DNA from: Sulfurovum sp.
GTDB taxonomy: Bacteria; Campylobacterota; Campylobacteria; Campylobacterales; Sulfurovaceae
NCBI GenBank assembly: GCA_026990595.1
Contig: JALXCZ010000004.1
Location: 1-64,000 of the forward strand
Reading direction: 5' to 3'
DNA: 64,000 nt
Both the position numbers and the translations under genes were made by a program. Positions 17,280 through 26,096 of this stretch are shown in pieces. Below the pieces are notes generated by a model. That model worked only from the letters and a program-made list of their open reading frames with translations, was not told the origin of the DNA and ran no database searches. The first letter of the stretch is position 1, and each line of letters opens with the position of its first letter.

Positions 17280-18221
17280 TTATGCTTGTTCTTGAATTGT
17301 TGAAATAACCTGTAATGCTGCCACTGCTCCATCACCTGCTGCCGAAACCACCTGTTTGGGTGCTTCTATACGTATGTCACCTGCTGCATACAACCCTTCA
17401 ACAGATGTTTTCATACTTAGATCAACGATCACCTGTCCCCAGTCATTCACATCACAGATAAATGCTCCGTTTTCATCTTTCAACACTTCATTTTGTACAT
17501 TATGCCCCACAAAGACAAAGAGCCCGGTATTTTCCATTTGTGTGAGCTCATCTGTTTTGACATTACGAATTTTGACTCCTGCCAGCCCCATAGCATCACC
17601 ATAGGCTTCTTCTATAACAGAGTCTGTAATAAGGTGGATATTGGATTTTTTCTTTATACGTTCAATTGTTGGAGGTGCTGCCCTGAAGGTATCTCTTCGA
17701 TGTACTACATAGACATCTGAGCAGATATTGGAGAGGTAAAGTGCCTCTTCAAGTGCCGTGTCACCCCCACCCAATACGGTCACCGGTTTGTCTTTGTAAA
17801 AAAATCCGTCACACGTTGCACAGGTGCTTACCCCTTTCCCAAAAAATGCATCTTCACCTTTAAAACCTGCTCTTTTGGGCGTACTTCCTGTACAAACTAC
17901 TACTGTCATTGCCTCTACGCTTTCACCACTTTCAAGTGTTACGGTGAAATGTTCACCTGTTTTAGACACACGTTCTACTTTTTTCATTTCATGTTTAAGT
18001 CCAAAATGAAAACACTGTTTCTGCCAGGTATTCATAAAATCCATACCCGTTTTATCGTGCTCGAAAAATCCCGGGTAGTTCTCTATCTCGGAACTTTGGG
18101 TGATCTGCCCACCGGGCATTCCCATTTCAAACATGGTGACATTTTTAAGTCCGCCGCGTGTTGTATAAAGTCCTGCCGTTAAGCCTGCCGGTCCACCACC
18201 GATGATCGCACAATCTAACAT
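17280..18221 (-). CDS. trxB: Thioredoxin reductase
   Basis: 313 aa flavoprotein: FAD loop GGGPAG (8-13), redox-active CATC at 134-137, NADPH loop [13 protein letters not shown] and C-terminal YAAGDIR. Reduces TrxA with NADPH. Directly downstream of trxA and 13 nt before dapB. Confidence 0.96.
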   Translation of the reverse strand: MLDCAIIGGGPAGLTAGLYTTRGGLKNVTMFEMGMPGGQITQSSEIENYPGFFEHDKTGMDFMNTWQKQCFHFGLKHEMKKVERVSKTGEHFTVTLESGESVEAMTVVVCTGSTPKRAGFKGEDAFFGKGVSTCATCDGFFYKDKPVTVLGGGDTALEEALYLSNICSDVYVVHRRDTFRAAPPTIERIKKKSNIHLITDSVIEEAYGDAMGLAGVKIRNVKTDELTQMENTGLFVFVGHNVQNEVLKDENGAFICDVNDWGQVIVDLSMKTSVEGLYAAGDIRIEAPKQVVSAAGDGAVAALQVISTIQEQA

Positions 18222-18320
18222 TTTGAATCCTTGAAATTTTTAAACAAATAATTACTGAAATTATACACTTTAAATACTTGGTTAATAATTTTTAGAGAGG
18301 GAAAAGAAGAAGATTTAAAA

Positions 18321-18339
18321 GGTGGGTGAAAAGCCCACC
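18321..18339 (-). terminator. Rho-independent terminator after trxA
   Basis: On the minus strand GGTGGG-CTTTTCA-CCCACC is followed by TTTTAAAT, 9 nt beyond the trxA stop. It would separate abundant trxA mRNA from trxB. Confidence 0.75.
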
Positions 18340-18348
18340 CTGAAACAC

Positions 18349-18666
18349 TTAAAGTTGTGCGTTGATTTTTTCTGCAAATGCATCTTTAGAAGCTGCACCT
18401 ACTATTTGATCTACTACTTCACCATTTTTGAAGAAAAGGATCGCAGGGATCGATCTGATACCGTATTTTACTGCTAAGTCTTGTTGCTCATCCGTATTTA
18501 CTTTAGCGATCGTTGCTTTTCCCTCAAACTCTTCAGCCAACTCTTCAACTACCGGAGCGATCATTCTACAAGGTCCGCACCATGGAGCCCAAAAGTCTAC
18601 CATTGTGACACCCTCTTTTACTGTCGCATCAAAGTTTTCTGCTGTCAATTCTACATATTTTGCCAT
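18349..18666 (-). CDS. trxA: Thioredoxin
   Basis: 105 aa with the active site WCGPC at 29-33, cis-Pro in RSIPAILFF and the usual single-domain length. General cytoplasmic disulfide reductant, recycled by TrxB encoded just downstream. Confidence 0.97.
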   Translation of the reverse strand: MAKYVELTAENFDATVKEGVTMVDFWAPWCGPCRMIAPVVEELAEEFEGKATIAKVNTDEQQDLAVKYGIRSIPAILFFKNGEVVDQIVGAASKDAFAEKINAQL

Positions 18667-18778
18667 ATTTAAGTCCTTTAAATTTTGTTTTGAAAATTAT
18701 AGCTTAATTTCATTAATGAGTTATAACAACTTTTTATTATTTTGTCAACTATTTCTCATACATTTCATATTTATACAT

Positions 18779-19576
18779 TTATTGTGTAGAAATAGTGTGT
18801 AATGGTATTTCATTATACTCTGTAGAGCGTGTACCTTCCAGTGCTTTATTACTACATCCTTTTACCGTATAGACAAAAGAGATCTTTGGCTCATCTGTAC
18901 TGTTTTTATTGGCTCTATGCAACAGTTTACAGTGAAACAGTACTACATCACCTTTTTTTAGGGCATTGCTTACTTTCGTACCGAGTAAAGAGTGATTTTG
19001 AGGGATATTTACTGAGAAATATTCCTTCTCATCAAATTGAGACGCTTCAAATGCCATTTTATGGCTTCCCGGGATAAATTCCAGAACACCATTATCACTG
19101 TTTTCCTCATCCAGTGCCAGCCAGATACTGACAAGATTGTCATTTTCAAAATGCCAGTAACGAAAATCCTGATGCCAGGAGGTCTCTGTGGAAGTATGCG
19201 GCATTTTTGTCATAATAGAGTTATGATGGGCTATGGTGATCGTAGGGTCTTCTCCCAGTATCTGCCCAAGTATTGGACGTATCTTTTCACTCTCCATCCA
19301 CTGCCTAAATACAATATCACGATGGTAGACCTGTCGAAGCCGTCTTACAGTAATACGCTCTTCCCTCTGTTCACTCTTCCCGTCAGAGATACGTTCTCTC
19401 TCCTCTTTGGACTTCCCTACATACTCTGTCTCTGTCTCAATAGGAGGTACTTTATGCTTTAAATGTGCCTTTGCTATATCTTTAATGGTGTCACAGAGTT
19501 CATGATCTGCAAAATTGGATAAAAGTAAAAATCCATCTTTGTCAAATTGTACAAGCTGCTCTTCAGTCAGTCTCAT
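18779..19576 (-). CDS. Phytanoyl-CoA dioxygenase (PhyH)-family protein
   Basis: 265 aa Fe(II)/2-oxoglutarate dioxygenase fold. The metal triad is visible as HQD (in TSWHQDFRYWHF) and a distal His in HCKLLHRANKN; FIPGSHK is typical of the family. The substrate is unknown; relatives hydroxylate lipids, amino acids or secondary metabolites. It stands alone, with no biosynthetic neighbours. An oxygen-dependent enzyme is notable beside so many denitrification genes. Confidence 0.82.
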   Translation of the reverse strand: MRLTEEQLVQFDKDGFLLLSNFADHELCDTIKDIAKAHLKHKVPPIETETEYVGKSKEERERISDGKSEQREERITVRRLRQVYHRDIVFRQWMESEKIRPILGQILGEDPTITIAHHNSIMTKMPHTSTETSWHQDFRYWHFENDNLVSIWLALDEENSDNGVLEFIPGSHKMAFEASQFDEKEYFSVNIPQNHSLLGTKVSNALKKGDVVLFHCKLLHRANKNSTDEPKISFVYTVKGCSNKALEGTRSTEYNEIPLHTISTQ

Positions 19577-19666
19577 AAGTATACCTTTACACTATAGTTG
19601 ACGCACATTATAGCGTAAGATTTACCAAAATCATGAAACCTCATAGCTTACATAGCATAGAGTATT

Positions 19667-20197
19667 TTAATTTTTAATGGCTTTTTCATAGCATGATGCG
19701 GAATAAAACAAACCAAATTTCTTTGCTCTTCCTTCTTTATATTTCTGAGTTGAATATTTGGTTGCAACCGGATTACATTCATCAATCCACTCATCTAAAG
19801 GATACACTTTTACTTGTTTGAAACCCATTTTTCTAAAAATAACTGCTTCAAGTGATGCTCTGTGTCCAGTGTTACAGACAACAATCAATTTGTCTTTTAT
19901 CAATTTGTCATCATCGTCAAGTGCAAAATTTGAAATGGCTAATTCAGGTGTTTGTCTACCGACTCTTACACTTCCTTTAATATGTGCTCCGGCCCATTCC
20001 TGTACAGTTCTTACATCCACAACCAGTGTATCTTTTGATTTTAACGCCTTTTTTACCTCATCTGTTGTTGCACGCAATCCATTTTTTATATTTTGCTGCA
20101 ATAATTTATCTGCTGTTTCATGATAGGAAACAAACGTTGATGCCATGCCTGAAGTAAAAAACACTGCCAATAGTACTATAATCTTAGATAATCTCAT
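19667..20197 (-). CDS. Exported rhodanese-like protein
   Basis: 176 aa with a signal peptide (MRLSKIIVLLAVFFTSGMAS) and one rhodanese domain; the catalytic Cys108 is in VVCNTGHRAS. Probably a periplasmic sulfurtransferase or sulfane-sulfur binder, plausible in a sulfur-oxidising bacterium. It is divergent from a LysR regulator, 105 bp apart, which may control it. Confidence 0.85.
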   Translation of the reverse strand: MRLSKIIVLLAVFFTSGMASTFVSYHETADKLLQQNIKNGLRATTDEVKKALKSKDTLVVDVRTVQEWAGAHIKGSVRVGRQTPELAISNFALDDDDKLIKDKLIVVCNTGHRASLEAVIFRKMGFKQVKVYPLDEWIDECNPVATKYSTQKYKEGRAKKFGLFYSASCYEKAIKN

Positions 20198-20265
20198 TTT
20201 TAACCTTTTGTAATAATTTAAACGGATTATAGAATAAAATTTATCATTTTAAAAATATATAAAAT

Positions 20266-20290
20266 TTGATATAATCATTAAAATTATCAA
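20266..20290. promoter_or_regulatory. Inverted repeat upstream of the LysR gene, candidate operator
   Basis: TTGATA (20266-20271) and TATCAA (20285-20290) are mirrored across 13 nt, fitting the T-N11-A spacing style of LysR operators. It lies 12 bp before the LysR start, so it may mediate autoregulation as well as control of the divergent rhodanese gene. Confidence 0.4.
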
Positions 20291-20302
20291 TAAGTTGGAA
20301 AT

Positions 20303-21178
20303 ATGACCCTGAGAGAATTAGAACTTTTTTATTATTTGGCAGACAATACACATGTATCTCAACTTGCCCAAAAACTTTCTATAAGCCAATCAGCCATTTC
20401 ACTTTCTATCAAATCATTGGAAAAAAAGCTTTCAGAACCACTCTTTGACCGCATCGGTAAAAAGTTAATTCTCAATGAGCGTGGACGCTTTTTTAAAGAA
20501 AAAACCTATCCTCATTATCTCATACTAAAAGAAGCGGAGCACTGCTTTAAACACAATAAACTTTCAGGGATACTGCGTATCTCATCAAGTAAAAGTATTG
20601 GTGAATTCATCATGCCTCAAGTGATGTATGACTTTCTTTCAGAGTATACTGATGTCTCTTTACAGCATCAGATCCGTAATTCCGCAGATATTTTAAAAGA
20701 AGTTTTAACCGGTTCTACTGATATTGGCTTTGTTGAAATGGTCTGTAAAGAAGCTGATCTCATCAAGCATCAAATAGGAAAAGATCAACTGATTGTTGTA
20801 TCAAGCGATGCCAAACTTGCAGAAAAAACATACTATATTGATCAGCTTTTTTCTAAAAAATGGCTTTTGAGAGAAGAGGGATCCGGAACAAGAGAGGTTT
20901 TTCTAAAACGTTTAGGGAAACTTGCTTCAGATCTTCCTATTTTTATGCATTTTAATGAATTTGAAGAAGTAAAGACACTGCTTTGCAATAACTCTGAGGC
21001 TATTACCTGTATCTCCCGCTTTGCTGTAGAAAAAGCACTTGAAAGTAAAGAACTCTACGAAATCAAACTACACAATATGACTTTTGAAAGAGAATTTTAT
21101 ATGGTCTACCATAAAAATAAATATCAAAGTAAACTCTTTGAAACATTTACATCACTTTCAAAAGAATATTTCCATTAA
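20303..21178 (+). CDS. LysR-family transcriptional regulator
   Basis: 291 aa: N-terminal winged HTH (LAQKLSISQSAISLSIKSLE, residues about 20-39) and a periplasmic-binding-like effector domain. The effector is unknown; the divergent rhodanese suggests a sulfur-related signal. Its 3' end overlaps the convergent yraN gene by 4 nt. Confidence 0.9.
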   Translation: MTLRELELFYYLADNTHVSQLAQKLSISQSAISLSIKSLEKKLSEPLFDRIGKKLILNERGRFFKEKTYPHYLILKEAEHCFKHNKLSGILRISSSKSIGEFIMPQVMYDFLSEYTDVSLQHQIRNSADILKEVLTGSTDIGFVEMVCKEADLIKHQIGKDQLIVVSSDAKLAEKTYYIDQLFSKKWLLREEGSGTREVFLKRLGKLASDLPIFMHFNEFEEVKTLLCNNSEAITCISRFAVEKALESKELYEIKLHNMTFEREFYMVYHKNKYQSKLFETFTSLSKEYFH

Positions 21179-21519
21179 AGTGTAACATTCTCTATAAATT
21201 CCACCTCATCCCCACGTACTATGAGTGCATCTATACTAAATGGTATATCCAAGCCTTTGATTTTGAGATAATAGTGTGCAGAGTTAATGACTTTACGAAG
21301 CTTGGCAGGCGTTACATTGTAGACAGGATCAAAAGTATCAGACTTCCCACTTTTTACCTCTATAAAATGAAGCACCTCATCCTGCTCGGCGATAATATCT
21401 ATCTCACCAAGTTTTCTGGCAAAATAGTTGCGCTCCAAAATCACAAAACCCTCCTGTTCCAAAAACTGTGTGGCAAGGGTTTCACTTTGATCTCCAAAGA
21501 GTTTGGGAAGTTCACGCAT
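21175..21519 (-). CDS. YraN/UPF0102 family nuclease-fold protein
   Basis: 114 aa with the restriction-endonuclease-like core: GEIDIIAEQDEVLHFIEVK provides the Asp and Glu-x-Lys catalytic motif. Function in bacteria is unsettled. The start overlaps the ORF6N gene by 8 nt, so its translation may depend on that gene. Confidence 0.85.
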   Translation of the reverse strand: MRELPKLFGDQSETLATQFLEQEGFVILERNYFARKLGEIDIIAEQDEVLHFIEVKSGKSDTFDPVYNVTPAKLRKVINSAHYYLKIKGLDIPFSIDALIVRGDEVEFIENVTL

Positions 21520-22024
21520 CTCGTATAAATCCCATCACTTTCTCGTCTGTCTTTTTCGTCTCATTCACTAAAGTATCTAAAATATGAAATACCTCTTTAA
21601 ACTTCTTATCATTTTTACGTTCTAGTTCTATGAGTTGTTTAGCTAAGGCATTGTAATGCAAGGTAAACTCTCGAAGTTTCGTAAAGGTACGCATTATCTC
21701 TATGCTCACCTCAATAGCAACCTTACTTTTCAGTACAGCAGAGAGCATATAGACACCATTTTCTGTAAAAGCATATGGCATATACTTTCTATGTTTTCCT
21801 CGTCCATTGTCTAAGGTCACAAATTGTGACCTTAAAGAATCATATTCCTCACTAGTCAATTGAAACATAAAATCATCAGGGAATCTTTCACTATTTCTTT
21901 TTACTGCTTGGTTAAAAACTTTTGTTTCCACTTCATACAACGATGCCAAATCTTTATCTAGCATAATTTGTTTACCACGTAGTGTGTAGATTTTATGATG
22001 TATGGGGATAGTTAATTCATTCAT
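21512..22024 (-). CDS. ORF6N domain DNA-binding protein
   Basis: 170 aa. Residues about 8-95 match the phage-type ORF6N domain (YTLRGKQIMLDKDLASLYEV, KRNSERFPDDFMFQL, YAFTENGVYMLSAVL); the rest is a charged coiled coil. Such proteins are typical of phages and mobile islands but also occur singly in chromosomes. No other phage gene lies nearby. It overlaps yraN by 8 nt. Confidence 0.88.
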   Translation of the reverse strand: MNELTIPIHHKIYTLRGKQIMLDKDLASLYEVETKVFNQAVKRNSERFPDDFMFQLTSEEYDSLRSQFVTLDNGRGKHRKYMPYAFTENGVYMLSAVLKSKVAIEVSIEIMRTFTKLREFTLHYNALAKQLIELERKNDKKFKEVFHILDTLVNETKKTDEKVMGFIRDA

Positions 22025-22110
22025 GGGTACTCCTAACTGTTTATATTACCAAAATTCTCTAAGGCGAGTCCTTCAAAAATATACCTTGATTATGAACGCA
22101 ATCATTACAT

Positions 22111-22209
22111 CAAAAATTGAGGTATTTACTTAGTATGGTAATATTAGAAGTATAGAAGAAAAAAGAAGGAGGTAATAAAAACATGTCAAATTGTCATATT
22201 TTTCATTAA
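22111..22209 (+). other. Orphan promoter, ribosome site and 8-codon frame
   Basis: TTGAGG and TAATAT about 16 nt apart form a sigma70-like promoter near 22111-22145. It is followed by a perfect AAGGAGG and ATG at 22183, which opens only eight codons before TAA (22207-22209). No longer frame continues. It may be a gene remnant, a leader peptide or an sRNA. An inverted repeat (ATATTACCA/TGGTAATAT) encloses the upstream part. Confidence 0.35.
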
Positions 22210-22230
22210 ATCTCTTTTTCCTCATTCATT

Positions 22231-22857
22231 TTACAATAATTGCAAGCCATATATAGCTGTTATAACAAACGTATAAGCCCCAAGCAGATATACATTTCTT
22301 GGATTTCCTGAGAGTTTTGGTGTTTTGATCTCTGATACATTTAAAATGGCAAGTCCAACACCACTAAGATATAATATTATGACAAAAGTTCCATGACTGA
22401 CTATGCTTTCAAATAAAAATACAAAAACCAAAATTAAGCTATTATTATCAAGTGCCAGACCTGTATATTTCGTTCCTCCTGCTAAACCATAAGTACTAAA
22501 ATAACTTAGCCGTATAGCTGCAGCTGCCATCATTATAAAGGCTCCAAAAAGAAATATTGGCTCAAATTTTCCATAAGATAAAAGTAAAATTGCTGGAGTC
22601 ACCCCGTAACTTACTATGTCTATTAGTACATCAAGCTGCCCGCCAAACTTTGCGTCAGTAGGTGTTCTTTTCTTTAACTTTCTTGCAACCAGTCCATCAG
22701 CCCAGTCAAAGCCAACTGCCCAAACCATACCAATCATAGCCGCAGCATAAAGACCTGTGATACTAAAATAGATAGCAAGAACGGTACAGGCTAGACCTGA
22801 GAGGGACAATAGGTTAGGGATATCTCTTACATAAGAGAGAATCATTGGTTGTTTCAT
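22231..22857 (-). CDS. CDP-alcohol phosphatidyltransferase, PssA-like
   Basis: 208 aa integral membrane enzyme. The family motif D-x2-D-G-x2-A-R-x8-G-x3-D-x3-D is complete (FDWADGLVARKL through FGGQLDVLIDIVSYG). The length and GGTKYTGL region resemble phosphatidylserine synthase type II, which joins serine to CDP-diacylglycerol, but the conserved 'GLPxPAAA' of PssA reads GLALDNNSLI here. Either a diverged PssA or a transferase for another headgroup. A divergent cytidylyltransferase lies 121 bp away. Confidence 0.8.
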   Translation of the reverse strand: MKQPMILSYVRDIPNLLSLSGLACTVLAIYFSITGLYAAAMIGMVWAVGFDWADGLVARKLKKRTPTDAKFGGQLDVLIDIVSYGVTPAILLLSYGKFEPIFLFGAFIMMAAAAIRLSYFSTYGLAGGTKYTGLALDNNSLILVFVFLFESIVSHGTFVIILYLSGVGLAILNVSEIKTPKLSGNPRNVYLLGAYTFVITAIYGLQLL

Positions 22858-22978
22858 TTTTACACCTTATTTTATTTTATTATATCATAATTCAGTATTT
22901 AAGCAAATATTAAATTAATTTTTAGTAGCACTCTCTTTTAAGCTTGTATGGGTATCATGGAGTAAATGAGGAAGTTTA

Positions 22979-23425
22979 ATGAAAATAGTATATACCGTTG
23001 GTACCTTTGATATGGTTCATGTTGGTCATTTAGATCTGTTAGAATACTGTGCAACCTTAGGTGATAAGTTTGTAGTGGGAGTAGCTTCAGATGAAGTAGT
23101 AGGTTCATACAAAAGAAATGTACCTGTTGTTCCATTAGATCAAAGAATGAGAATGCTAAAAGCATTAGGATGTGTAGATGATGTTGTTTCCTATGATAAA
23201 CTGGAATACGTAAGTAACTGTAAAAACTTAAATGTAGATATCTTTGTCATTGGAGAAGACTGGGGAGATAAACCACATAATATTGCCGTTGAAAAATATC
23301 TCAAAGCAAAGGGTGCAAAAATAATACAAGTCAGCTACAACCCTCTGACCTCTTCAACAAAAATAAAACAAAATGTGATTGCACAATCTCATAAAGGGAA
23401 ATATTCGTCACAGATTGTTGCGTAG
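22979..23425 (+). CDS. Cytidylyltransferase of the TagD/GCT family
   Basis: 148 aa Rossmann nucleotidyltransferase with GTFDMVHVGHLDLLEYC (the HxGH motif is HVGH) near residues 8-25 and a late ST-type motif (SSTKIKQ). It would activate a phosphoalcohol such as glycerol-3-phosphate or phosphoethanolamine to a CDP form. It is divergent from the CDP-alcohol transferase, so the two could form a headgroup pathway. GAGGAAG precedes the ATG. Confidence 0.85.
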   Translation: MKIVYTVGTFDMVHVGHLDLLEYCATLGDKFVVGVASDEVVGSYKRNVPVVPLDQRMRMLKALGCVDDVVSYDKLEYVSNCKNLNVDIFVIGEDWGDKPHNIAVEKYLKAKGAKIIQVSYNPLTSSTKIKQNVIAQSHKGKYSSQIVA

Positions 23426-23511
23426 ATATTTTGAAAAGACTCTTTATTTCCAATACCTTAAATTGTATCAGATAGTATCTTTTATAGAGTCGCGAAATGC
23501 AACCTTATACC
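23426..23511. terminator. Convergent terminator region
   Basis: GACTCT near 23438 and AGAGTC near 23486 are complementary and enclose a smaller imperfect hairpin (GTATC/GATAC region). It lies between a plus-strand gene end (23425) and the formate dehydrogenase end (23512). Confidence 0.4.
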
Positions 23512-25626
23512 CTACCCACAAGCCACCTCATCCCCTACAGGGATAATATCGACTTTTACGGACTTAAAACGTGCTGTCATAATGAGTTCGTCACACTCAT
23601 CTCCAAAGAGGGCATTGATGTGGCTTTTGGCATGGTGAAAAGTGCAGAAGAGGGTTTTTGTTCTTATTTTGTCTGTAAACTTGACTGTAAGTGCTTCACT
23701 CTCTCCATAGGCACTTTTCAAGATGACTTTATCACCCAGTTTCTCTTCATCTTCAAGCGGAGCAAGGAGTACATCTTCATCATACTTTGTATCTAACTTG
23801 GAGCTTCGTTTGGTCTGTGCAGCATTGTTGTAGTGCGCCAGTGTACGCCCTGTGGTGAGATAATACCCTTCCAGCACATCGTTGTAGAATTTTTTCTCTA
23901 CAATTTCCTGCACCATCCCTCTTGGTTCATACTGCTTATAGACATACTTCCCTAGTCCATCTTCTGTACGAAAATCAAGCAGGTGCAGTATAGGCGTGTC
24001 TTCATGATAAATTGGCCACTGCATCCCACGCTTTCTGTGACGCTCCAGCCTGTAGTAGTCTGCACCGCTGAATCTTCTAGGTGCCACCTCTCTGACCTCA
24101 TTCCAGACATCTTCAGAAGTTTTGAAATGAAAGTTCTTCTCATCTCCGAGTTTGTGTGCCATCTGCGTCAACACTTCCCAGTCATCAGGTAGATTTGTCT
24201 CTACCAGTGGCTGAGAAAGGTGCAGTCTTCTCATGGCATTAACATAGACACCAGTCTTTTCATAGGCAGATTTCACCCCTATGACAATGTCCGCTTTTTG
24301 GGCGATCTCTGTCATGAAAAGTTCCTGCGTCATAATAAACTCGAGATTTTCTATAGCTTTTTCCGTCTTGTTGACATTTGGGTGAATATGGACGATATCT
24401 TCTCCCATATTGAGCAGTGCCTTAATTTTGCCATCAAACATCGCATCCATGAGTTGTGGGGTCATAAGTCCTATTTTTTCAGGTGTCTGGTAGTCAGGCA
24501 GGTAGTAAGGCAGACAGCCCATATCACACGCTCCCTGTACATTGTTCTGTCCACGAAGCGGCATAAGCCCCGCACCTGTTTTACCAATGTTACCCGTCAT
24601 CAGTGCCAGATGCGTAATAGCCATCACTGCATATGAGCCATCGAGATGTTCTGTAATACCCAACCCCCAAAAAATCATTGATTTTTTTATGGCATACTCT
24701 CTGGCAATATTTGGGATCATCTTAGCCAGATACTCATACCCTTCTACTTCTTTGAAAAATGCCGGATTGGCATAGGGGTCATTCAGTATTTTCTCTTTAA
24801 ATACATCAAAGTCTTTAGTACGATTTTGAATAAAACTTTTGTCATAAAGCTCTTCATCAATGATGACATACGCCATCATATTAAGCAACAACAGATTCGC
24901 CTCAAAAGGAATGATACAACTATGCTTTGCCAGTCGTGCCAGCTTGGTCTCACGCACATCAATGACAGAGAGGTTGTTATGTTTCTTTGCCATATCTACA
25001 ATACGGTTAGCGATGATAGGGTGCGCCTCCATAGTGTTGGAGCCTATGACTAACATATATTCACACTCATAGATGTCATTATAGGGGTTGGTCGCAGCCC
25101 CCTCACCTATGGTCGCTCGCATCCCCTTGAGGCTTGGAGAGTGACAAACCCTTGCACAGTTGTCTACATGTGGAGACTCCATAGTCTCACGGCAGAATTT
25201 CTGAAAGGCATAGGCACTCTCACATGATGTTCTCGCACCTCCTATAGCACAAAAACTTTCACTGCCATACTGCTTTTTTATTTCGTCAAGCTTCATTGCC
25301 GCCATGCTGGTGGCTGTGTCCACGTCACAGGTCATATATGCATCATCAAAAGCTACAAGCTTTGCACCAAAAACTTTTTGAAGCTGCGGGTTTTTGGCTA
25401 AAAAAGTTTTTTTAATTCTAGGCTCACGAATACGGTCTTTGGCATCCACGAAATCATACCCGTATTTCCCCTTGATACAGAGCTTTCCCTCGGAAACCAC
25501 CCCGTCTTTTTGGGCAAATATCTTAATGATCTTGTTGTCTTCCACCACTCCAGTGATGTCACATCCTACACCACAGTAGGTACAGACACTCTCTATCTCT
25601 TTACGTTGCGTATCTTTTTTTGTCAT
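23512..25626 (-). CDS. Molybdopterin oxidoreductase, formate dehydrogenase alpha-type
   Basis: 704 aa from ATG 25626 (AAAGG 8 nt upstream). The N-terminal [4Fe-4S] ligands are C15, C18, C22 and C50 (CTYCGVGC, GKLC), followed by the bis-MGD domains. The Mo ligand position is C161 in NCARVCHSPS, i.e. cysteine instead of selenocysteine. MGDI-style segments (TGNIGKTGAGLMPLRGQNNVQ) and a C-terminal cofactor-binding domain are present. No signal peptide, so cytoplasmic. No electron-transfer subunits are adjacent, so it may work with ferredoxin, in formate oxidation or CO2 reduction. An assimilatory nitrate reductase is less likely given RVCH. Confidence 0.82.
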   Translation of the reverse strand: MTKKDTQRKEIESVCTYCGVGCDITGVVEDNKIIKIFAQKDGVVSEGKLCIKGKYGYDFVDAKDRIREPRIKKTFLAKNPQLQKVFGAKLVAFDDAYMTCDVDTATSMAAMKLDEIKKQYGSESFCAIGGARTSCESAYAFQKFCRETMESPHVDNCARVCHSPSLKGMRATIGEGAATNPYNDIYECEYMLVIGSNTMEAHPIIANRIVDMAKKHNNLSVIDVRETKLARLAKHSCIIPFEANLLLLNMMAYVIIDEELYDKSFIQNRTKDFDVFKEKILNDPYANPAFFKEVEGYEYLAKMIPNIAREYAIKKSMIFWGLGITEHLDGSYAVMAITHLALMTGNIGKTGAGLMPLRGQNNVQGACDMGCLPYYLPDYQTPEKIGLMTPQLMDAMFDGKIKALLNMGEDIVHIHPNVNKTEKAIENLEFIMTQELFMTEIAQKADIVIGVKSAYEKTGVYVNAMRRLHLSQPLVETNLPDDWEVLTQMAHKLGDEKNFHFKTSEDVWNEVREVAPRRFSGADYYRLERHRKRGMQWPIYHEDTPILHLLDFRTEDGLGKYVYKQYEPRGMVQEIVEKKFYNDVLEGYYLTTGRTLAHYNNAAQTKRSSKLDTKYDEDVLLAPLEDEEKLGDKVILKSAYGESEALTVKFTDKIRTKTLFCTFHHAKSHINALFGDECDELIMTARFKSVKVDIIPVGDEVACG

Positions 25627-25739
25627 GATTGATGCCTTTTGAAACAAATGAGACTAAATTTATCCTAATTAGGCTTAAAACTTAGTCTTGTTAACTTTTC
25701 TTTGTTACTCTCGTGCAAAATTATACCTAAAGGATAGCA

Positions 25740-25985
25740 ATGTTTACAATAAACATAGAAAAAGAGTGTGGATGTTTCAAAAAGTCCGACTTTGAAAATA
25801 ACAAACGTTTTGCAAGTAAAGATGATGCACTCGTAGAAGCCATGAATATGGTAAAAGTCATGAATGACGAATGGTGCCAGAAACATGAATTTACTTTCAG
25901 TGAAGATGGACAAAATTTCCAAATAGCTGTTGATGAAAGAGCCAAAGCCCATTCAGGATGCTGCGGCGGCGGGCACTGTAGTTAA
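25740..25985 (+). CDS. 81-aa Cys-rich protein with CCGGGHC tail
   Basis: A small soluble protein with CGCF near residue 10 and the metal-binding-like C-terminus HSGCCGGGHCS. AAGGAT precedes the ATG. No catalytic family recognised. It is divergent from the formate dehydrogenase, so a role as metallochaperone or Fe-S/Mo handling partner is possible but unproven. Confidence 0.75.
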   Translation: MFTINIEKECGCFKKSDFENNKRFASKDDALVEAMNMVKVMNDEWCQKHEFTFSEDGQNFQIAVDERAKAHSGCCGGGHCS

Positions 25986-26003
25986 ATTATAATACCTCAC
26001 TCG

Positions 26004-26093
26004 TAGGGGTCAACCCATGTGTTGACCCTCCAATTTTGGGCAAATCCGTGTTTAAACCTAAAATTTGGGCAGACACACAGGTCTGCCACTACA
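26004..26093. repeat. Double-hairpin palindromic element
   Basis: GGGTCAAC/GTTGACCC (26007-26014 with 26021-26028) and GGCAGAC/GTCTGCC (26068-26074 with 26081-26087) bracket a further inverted pair (CCAATTTT/AAAATTTGG). GTAG at the left end and CTAC at the right end close the unit. It sits between convergent genes and could terminate both. It looks like a REP/MITE-type dispersed element distinct from the one at 14321. Confidence 0.65.
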
Positions 26094-26096
26094 ACA

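Noticed and set aside
23512-25626. Selenocysteine-containing formate dehydrogenase
   Set aside because: The position is a plain Cys codon in RVCHSPS and no in-frame TGA is read through.
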